NCBI RefSeq assembly: GCF_014648095.1
Contig: NZ_BMQL01000001.1
Span: 1-64,000 of the forward strand
DNA from: Deinococcus ruber
Lineage (GTDB): Bacteria > Deinococcota > Deinococci > Deinococcales > Deinococcaceae
Direction of reading: 5' to 3'
Length of the DNA: 64,000 nucleotides
Shown piece by piece: positions 59,174 through 64,000 of the stretch. Position numbers and translations under genes: made by a program. Numbering within the stretch: the first letter of the stretch is position 1; the number at the start of each line of letters is the position of its first letter. The notes below the pieces were generated by a model. It made no database searches. It saw only the letters and a program-made list of their open reading frames with translations, and was not told the origin of the DNA.

Positions 59174-60976
59174 ATGAACGGCCCCCAACTCTCTGCGCCA
59201 CTGCTGGGCCGCATTCTCGGCACCGAAGACGCCATGCCCACGGTGTTCTGGTTTCTGGTCGAGCAAGGTCAGAGCGTGCAGCTCGACGATCTGGTCGTGG
59301 CCCGCACCACCAAACCTGGCGGCCAGGAAGTCAGCTTCTATGGCCTGATCGACAGCGTTCGCAAGCGGCACGAGGGCGTGACCTTCGAATCGGACGTGGT
59401 GGACGTGGCGAGCGGCGTGCTGCCCGCCCTGGTCAGCTACACGGCGCGGGTGCTGGTGACGCGGGTCGATCCCGAACAGTTCGTGCCGCCGCAGCCGGGC
59501 GACAGCGTGTATCACGCACGCGGCCACGACCTGAAGATGGCGCTGAGCGCCGACAAGATGGAAGCGGCAGCGTTTCCGGGCGGCCTGCTGAGCGACGGGC
59601 AGACGCTGCCGATCAACTACAACTTCGTGAACGGAAAATCGGGCGGCCACATCAATATTTCCGGCATCTCGGGCGTGGCGACCAAGACCAGTTACGCGCT
59701 GTTTCTGCTGCACAGCATCTTTACCAGCGGCGTGATGGGGCTGGACGCCGCCGACACCAGGGCGGTGATCTTCAACGTCAAGGGCGAAGACCTGCTGTTT
59801 CTGAACAGGCCGAATAACCGCGTCGTTCAGAAGGAGCGCGACGCCCAGAGCGCCAAAGGCTACCCGCGTGACCGCTACGCGCTGATGGGGCTGCCGCAAC
59901 AGGCATTTCAGGACGTGCAGTTTCTGACGCCGCCGCGTGGAGGCGTAGCGGGCATCATGCCGGATGTCGAGCGGGCCAGCGGCACCGTGCCGTATCTGTT
60001 CACGGTGCGCGAGTTCTGCGCCCGGCGCATGCTGCCCTTCGCCTTCTCCGACCGCAATGCCAGCCTGAATCTGGGCTTCGTCATCGGCAGCATCGAGGAC
60101 AAGCTGGAGCGGCTGTCGCGTAGCGGCGACACGCCGTACATCACCGTCAGAGACTGGAAGCCCGACGCCGAGGCACAGGAAGCGCTGAACGAAGACATCC
60201 AGTTTGAAGATCTGGATTCGGTCCGCATCGACACGCTTTCCAAACTGATCGCGTATGTGGAATTCAAGCTGCTCGAAGAGAACGATGGCAGCGGCGATCC
60301 GAAGTGGACGGGCCGTAATCCCTCGACAGCCACGCTTCAGGCCTTCGTGCGGCGGCTGCGCGGCGTGCAGAAGCACCTGGGGCCGCTGATTCGGGGCGAC
60401 ATTTCCAGACAGCAGGCCGAACGCTACAGCCCCAACCTGACCAATCCGGCCTACCGCCTGAGCGTGGTGGACATTCACCGGCTGTCCGGCCCGGCCCAGA
60501 TGTTCGTAGTCGGGGTGATGCTGCGCGACCTGTTCGAGTACCGCGAGCGCACCGCCGGAAAGGGCGTGATTTTTGTGGTGCTCGACGAGCTGAACAAGTA
60601 TGCGCCGCGTGAAGGTGACAGCCCGATCAAAGACGTGCTGCTCGATATCGCTGAGCGTGGGCGCAGTCTGGGTATTATTCTGATCGGGGCGCAGCAGACG
60701 GCCAGTGAGGTCGAGCGGCGCATCGTGTCCAACGCGGCGATTCGGGTGGTGGGCCGCCTCGATATGGCCGAGGCCGAGCGTCCGGAATACCGCTTTCTGC
60801 CGCAGTCGTTCCGGGCGCGGGCGGGCATTCTTCAGCCGGGCACCATGCTGGTGTCTCAGCCGGACGTGCCCAATCCGGTGCTGATAAACTATCCGTTTCC
60901 CGCCTGGGCGACCCGCTTCGAGGAAGTGCAGGAAGAGGTGAGCGAGGCGAATATTCAGGATCTGTTCGGGCTGTAG
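59174..60976 (+). CDS. herA: HerA-type DNA translocase (HAS-barrel ATPase)
   Basis: 600 residues: N-terminal HAS barrel (to about 130), then an FtsK/HerA ATPase. The P-loop reads [16 protein letters not shown], a variant in which the usual GK is TK. I believe this form is common in this bacterial subfamily, and Lys and Thr are kept. Walker B is [12 protein letters not shown] and the sensor region [16 protein letters not shown]. Hexameric motor feeding DNA ends to NurA. ATG 59174 has GGAG 9 bases upstream; ATG 59159, two bases after the nurA stop, is the alternative. Confidence 0.92.
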   Translation: MNGPQLSAPLLGRILGTEDAMPTVFWFLVEQGQSVQLDDLVVARTTKPGGQEVSFYGLIDSVRKRHEGVTFESDVVDVASGVLPALVSYTARVLVTRVDPEQFVPPQPGDSVYHARGHDLKMALSADKMEAAAFPGGLLSDGQTLPINYNFVNGKSGGHINISGISGVATKTSYALFLLHSIFTSGVMGLDAADTRAVIFNVKGEDLLFLNRPNNRVVQKERDAQSAKGYPRDRYALMGLPQQAFQDVQFLTPPRGGVAGIMPDVERASGTVPYLFTVREFCARRMLPFAFSDRNASLNLGFVIGSIEDKLERLSRSGDTPYITVRDWKPDAEAQEALNEDIQFEDLDSVRIDTLSKLIAYVEFKLLEENDGSGDPKWTGRNPSTATLQAFVRRLRGVQKHLGPLIRGDISRQQAERYSPNLTNPAYRLSVVDIHRLSGPAQMFVVGVMLRDLFEYRERTAGKGVIFVVLDELNKYAPREGDSPIKDVLLDIAERGRSLGIILIGAQQTASEVERRIVSNAAIRVVGRLDMAEAERPEYRFLPQSFRARAGILQPGTMLVSQPDVPNPVLINYPFPAWATRFEEVQEEVSEANIQDLFGL

Positions 60977-61011
60977 GTCCGCATTGACAGCTCAGAGGAG
61001 GTGAACACGGT

Positions 61012-61923
61012 ATGCAGGGCATCGACAGCGATCTGGAAAAACTTCAGGAACGCCTGATTGCCGACCGGAAGGTACGGGCGCTGGCGGCGGTTGGCAGCTA
61101 CGGCACCGACCAGCAGTGGCGCGGCTCGGTGCCCACGCTTCTGAGTTTCGAGCGCGGGCTGCTGTCGGAACACAGCGAACTGCGGGCCGGAATTCTGCAC
61201 CTGCGCCAGCCCTATGAAAAGCTGGAAAGCTGGCGCGACTGGGACACCGCCCAGGCCGAAGCGCCCCTGGCGACCCTGGCGGCGGCGCGGGTGCTGTACG
61301 ACCCGACCGGCAATCTGGGCCGTATCCAGAAACTGATGGGGGGGCTGAGCGAGACAAGGCGTGCGCTGTACCGCGAAGAGCTGCTGTCGAAAGCTCAGGA
61401 GCGGCTGGACGCGGCCCGCACCGCTCTGGGGCGAGGTCAGGGCATTCCCGAGCAACTGCTGGCGCTGGTCACCGCCCGCGACGTGGCCCTCAAGCAGCTG
61501 TATCCTGCCCTGCTCAGCCATCTGCATGTCTGGCCAGAGTTCGAGCTGCGGCTGCCGCATGCATGGCGGGCGGTGGCGGGCCTGCGCTTTCCGAAGAGTG
61601 TGTATGGCCTGGAGCGGCTGTACGCCTTCGGGGGCGAAGACGAGGCCCGGCGCTGCCTGCTGGCGACACGCGGGCTGGGCATGGTCGAACAGGAGCGCCA
61701 CGCACGGCAGGCACACCAGGCGGGCTACTACGACGGCGCGGTTCGGCTGCTGCGCGACGAGGCCGCGAGGCTGCACCGCCCCGACCTGGAACGCTGGACA
61801 GCGCTGTCGGCGGCGCGGCGCGACAAGCTCTCGACACTCATCGGCATCGAGCGCAGCCCGCTGGGGCCAACTGCCCTGAAGATCGCGCAGGAGCTGCTGG
61901 AAGACGTGCGCGAGGAGCGGTGA
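61012..61923 (+). CDS. Uncharacterised nucleotidyltransferase-like protein, third gene of the nurA-herA operon
   Basis: 303 residues, preceded by an extended ribosome-binding site AGGAGGTGA, 35 bases after herA. The N-terminus looks like a pol-beta-type nucleotidyltransferase fold ([13 protein letters not shown], then [14 protein letters not shown]), but the DxD metal-binding pair normally after the GS motif is replaced (GSVPTLLSF), so catalysis is doubtful. The rest (90-303) is all-helical with [18 protein letters not shown]. Position and strong ribosome-binding site imply co-expression with HerA and NurA in DNA end processing. Family assignment is inference. Confidence 0.65.
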   Translation: MQGIDSDLEKLQERLIADRKVRALAAVGSYGTDQQWRGSVPTLLSFERGLLSEHSELRAGILHLRQPYEKLESWRDWDTAQAEAPLATLAAARVLYDPTGNLGRIQKLMGGLSETRRALYREELLSKAQERLDAARTALGRGQGIPEQLLALVTARDVALKQLYPALLSHLHVWPEFELRLPHAWRAVAGLRFPKSVYGLERLYAFGGEDEARRCLLATRGLGMVEQERHARQAHQAGYYDGAVRLLRDEAARLHRPDLERWTALSAARRDKLSTLIGIERSPLGPTALKIAQELLEDVREER

Positions 61924-62074
61924 GGCGCTGAGGGAACTGCAGGACTTGAAAGACTTGAATTGAAAATACAGCGATTTGCAGAAAACAAACACCGTAAAAA
62001 CAAGCCGGGAGACCGTCTGGAGCGCCGTTCTGACTCCCCACTTTTAGCCACTGCACCACCAGCCAGAGGCAGCC

Positions 62075-63112
62075 TCAGTGCGGCTCGTTGATGGCGCTGA
62101 TCGGCGCGTCCACACGCTTTCTGACGGGCGGCGATTCCAGATGTTCGATGTCGCTCAGGCGGCTCACGTCGACCCGCAGATGGCCGTGCTGGTCGCGGCT
62201 GTGGATGCTGCGGAAACGGGCATTCCAGACCAGTTCGCTGGCCTTGTAGCTGCACCGCGCATGAATCTGCTGGTGCGAGGCGTCGTCGAGCGCCCGCAGC
62301 ACCACCAGCACTTCCAGATCGTCGGCCCGCAGGGTTTCCTCGCTCTGCCCCCAGAAGGGGCTGCTTTCGGTGATCGGGTGGACGATGGTCCAGGAGGTCG
62401 GAAAAAACGTGACCGATTCGCGCTCCAGCGGCAGCGGATGAAACCGCCGCACGCGCCGCCCGCCCGCGTCCTCATAGTGCGACATCACCACCTCGGTATT
62501 CAGATCGAACAGGTGGGTTCGGTGGCCGTTCATGACCCGGAACATCAGGGCCTGCCCGCCCCCGTACGGAGCGAACACCGCGAAATCGCTGAACAGGACG
62601 CGGTGGACGGGCCGCGAAAAGCGGGCGAACAGGATGCCGGTGGCGAGCGCCACACCCAGCAGGCCCACGAAGGCTTCAAACGTGACCACCAGATTGGCGG
62701 CCATATTGTTGGGATACACGTGCCCGAAGCCGATGGTGCCAAAGGTCTGCACACTGAAAAAGAAACAGGCCATGAAACGGGCGAACCCGTGCGCGGGCAT
62801 CTCGCTGAGCGCAGATGGCCCCAGCAGATCGTACCCGACGGCAAACAGGGCATTGAGCGCCAGATACGCCACCACCATCAGGGCAAAAAACCGTGACCAG
62901 CTGGCCGTCAACAGTTCGCCGTAGAGATTGATGCTCTCCCAGCCTGCTTTCTGCCGCAGCACATTGAAACTGCCGTCGCGGTTGAGAAAGCGCTCCTCGC
63001 TGGCATCGGCGACCGCGCCGCTCAGGCCCAGATCGGCCTTCAGGTCACTCTGCGCGGGTGCGGGCTGAGCGCGTGTCAGGGGCGTCTCTCCCGTTCGTCC
63101 GGTGTGCGTCAC
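62075..63112 (-). CDS. Inward-rectifier-type potassium channel (KirBac family)
   Basis: 345 residues: slide helix (about 60-75), two membrane helices flanking a pore loop with selectivity filter TIGFGHVYP, then a C-terminal cytoplasmic beta domain typical of Kir channels (LMFRVMNGHRTHLFDLNTEV, FFPTSWTIVHPI, VLRALDDASHQQIHARCSY). The filter's GFG in place of GYG is common in KirBac. GTG 63112 is the start because TACAAT lies exactly 6 bases upstream. Divergent from the MOSC gene, starts 88 bases apart. Confidence 0.92.
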   Translation of the reverse strand: MTHTGRTGETPLTRAQPAPAQSDLKADLGLSGAVADASEERFLNRDGSFNVLRQKAGWESINLYGELLTASWSRFFALMVVAYLALNALFAVGYDLLGPSALSEMPAHGFARFMACFFFSVQTFGTIGFGHVYPNNMAANLVVTFEAFVGLLGVALATGILFARFSRPVHRVLFSDFAVFAPYGGGQALMFRVMNGHRTHLFDLNTEVVMSHYEDAGGRRVRRFHPLPLERESVTFFPTSWTIVHPITESSPFWGQSEETLRADDLEVLVVLRALDDASHQQIHARCSYKASELVWNARFRSIHSRDQHGHLRVDVSRLSDIEHLESPPVRKRVDAPISAINEPH

Positions 63113-63199
63113 GCAGGCATTGTAAAGGAGGGCCGCGCACTCGACCCGCACGGATACGCCAATTGGCGCAGTGCCTCGCCGCCGATCTACACTGCGGGT

Positions 63200-63829
63200 A
63201 TGAAGATCGAAAGCGTCAATATCGGAGAACCTAAGGACATTGTTCAGGGAAACGGTATCTGCCGCAGCGGAATCGACAAGCGGCCTGTGACGGGCGCGGT
63301 GCAGGTCGGGCCGCTGGGACTGACGGGCGACCACATTCTCAGCACCAAGCACCACGGCGGCCCCGATCAGGCGGTGTATCTGTACAGCACGGACGATTAC
63401 CGGGCCTTCGAGGACGTGTCGGCGGTGTCCGGCCTGTTTGGTGAGAATCTGACCGTCGAGGGGCTGGCGTCGGCGGACATCCGCATCGGCACGCGGCTCC
63501 ACTTCGCCTCGGTGGTGCTGGAAGTGACCGCGCCGCGCATTCCGTGCGTGACCTTTGCGGCCCATGTCGGCATCCCGGCCTTCGTGAAGGTCTTCCGGCA
63601 GATGCGGCGGCCCGGCCTGTATACCCGCGTGCTGAAGGAAGGCACCGTCGAGGCGGGCGAGGCATTCACGCTGGAAGACGCCCCCGCCGATGCCCCGACG
63701 GTGGGCGAACTGTTCGAACTGTACTACGACAAGCAGGCCAGCCGCGCCGAGCTGGAACGCGCCCTGAGTGCGCCCATCGCGCTGCGGACACGCAAAGACT
63801 ATCTGGAGCGCTTGCAGACACTGGCTTAA
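63200..63829 (+). CDS. MOSC-domain protein (YiiM-like)
   Basis: 209 residues. MOSC core about 20-165: VGPLGLTGDHILSTKHHGGPD, LFGENLTVEGL, RIGTRLHF and the conserved Cys in TAPRIPCVTFAAHVG; then a C-terminal 3-alpha domain (VGELFELYYDK). YiiM-type proteins use molybdenum cofactor to reduce N-hydroxylated bases. ATG 63200 with TACACT 6 bases upstream; a longer frame from 63104 is rejected because it contains the promoter. Confidence 0.9.
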   Translation: MKIESVNIGEPKDIVQGNGICRSGIDKRPVTGAVQVGPLGLTGDHILSTKHHGGPDQAVYLYSTDDYRAFEDVSAVSGLFGENLTVEGLASADIRIGTRLHFASVVLEVTAPRIPCVTFAAHVGIPAFVKVFRQMRRPGLYTRVLKEGTVEAGEAFTLEDAPADAPTVGELFELYYDKQASRAELERALSAPIALRTRKDYLERLQTLA

Positions 63830-63835
63830 AAGCCG

Positions 63836-63883
63836 AACATCGAAGGGTCGAAGGACTATTCCCCTTCGACCCTTCGATGTTTG
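63836..63883 (+). terminator. Rho-independent terminator after the MOSC gene
   Basis: A 19-pair stem (63836-63854 with 63863-63881; arms read AACATCGAAGGGTCG... and its complement), 8-base loop, ends in TTTGTAG. Confidence 0.9.
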
Positions 63884-63951
63884 TAGACTCAGCAGCCAGT
63901 TTGTTGTTCAGGGCAATCCTGACGGAACATCCGTGATTCCGGAGGGTTCAG

Positions 63952-64000
63952 ATGGAACGAGGAACGCTGACCGTGCTGTACGCCGTGCTGATGATCGTCG
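63952..64000 (+). CDS. Start of a probable membrane protein gene (partial)
   Basis: ATG 63952 has GGAGGG 7 bases upstream and opens MERGTLTVLYAVLMIV before the window ends. The hydrophobic run suggests a membrane helix. Too short to identify. Confidence 0.55.
   Translation, partial: MERGTLTVLYAVLMIV

Noticed and set aside
59620..59720. Possible loss of function in HerA because the P-loop lacks the usual GK
   Set aside because: The ATKTS variant keeps Lys and Thr and appears to be the normal form of this bacterial subfamily; Walker B is intact.

Overview
The window is a GC-rich chromosomal segment from a Deinococcus species. This is inferred from gene content: ddrA (the Rad52-like DNA-damage-response protein of Deinococcus), the herA-nurA pair, a gdhA/gdhB glutamate dehydrogenase pair of the Thermus/Deinococcus type, and a very regular promoter habit. 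In that habit a -10 box TANNNT lies 6-8 bases upstream of the start codon, so most lead genes appear to be leaderless. No rRNA, tRNA, CRISPR array or intact insertion sequence was seen. Only a few AT-rich islands (about 6.8-7.25 kb, 14.6 kb, 18.6 kb, 32.8-33.2 kb, 47.2-47.7 kb) break the GC-rich pattern.

Layout. 0-1 kb: the start of a GH114-type glycosidase lipoprotein gene on the minus strand, preceded by a clear class-I cyclic-di-GMP riboswitch. 1.4-6.8 kb: homoserine dehydrogenase, polyprenyl synthase and the gdhA-gdhB pair. 7-10 kb: small uncharacterised and secreted proteins, including a 59-residue membrane protein. 10-14.6 kb: an M16 double-domain protease, a phosphoribosyltransferase-like protein and Hsp33. 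14.8-18.6 kb: a NarL-type response regulator and its 996-residue GAF/PAS histidine kinase. 18.7-32.7 kb: RluA, a broken YceI gene, aspartokinase, AsnRS, an aminotransferase, a crotonase gene with an in-frame stop, a lipid kinase, Lnt, a phosphoesterase, HisRS and AspRS. 33.2-33.9 kb: ddrA with an overlapping 33-residue membrane peptide. 34-37.5 kb: a Cof-type phosphatase, ArgRS and a lipoprotein. 38-45.1 kb: a minus-strand series Gls24/Asp23, nusB, divergent-PAP2, smpB, an amidase-like pseudoenzyme, a GerMN protein and smc. 45-49.8 kb: a BMP-type binding protein, an oxidoreductase, a frameshifted AT-rich lipoprotein, a HAD phosphatase and a divergent GNAT pair. 49.9-57.9 kb: GltX, pterin dehydratase, a thioesterase, KynB, a PIG-L deacetylase, a DsbA/DsbB-type pair, a lipase-like lipoprotein and the two serine dehydratase subunits. 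58-62 kb: the nurA-herA operon with a third, nucleotidyltransferase-like gene. 62-64 kb: a Kir-type potassium channel, a MOSC protein and the edge of a further gene.

The items most worth follow-up are the c-di-GMP riboswitch on a GH114 gene, the third gene of the herA-nurA operon, the membrane peptide coupled to ddrA, the zinc-ligand-less amidase in the smpB-smc operon, the repeated GAATATATACAAA element just after stop codons, and several single-lesion genes (YceI, crotonase, AT-rich lipoprotein) whose lesions should be confirmed in reads. All translations, motifs and spacings were read by eye; no database search was possible.
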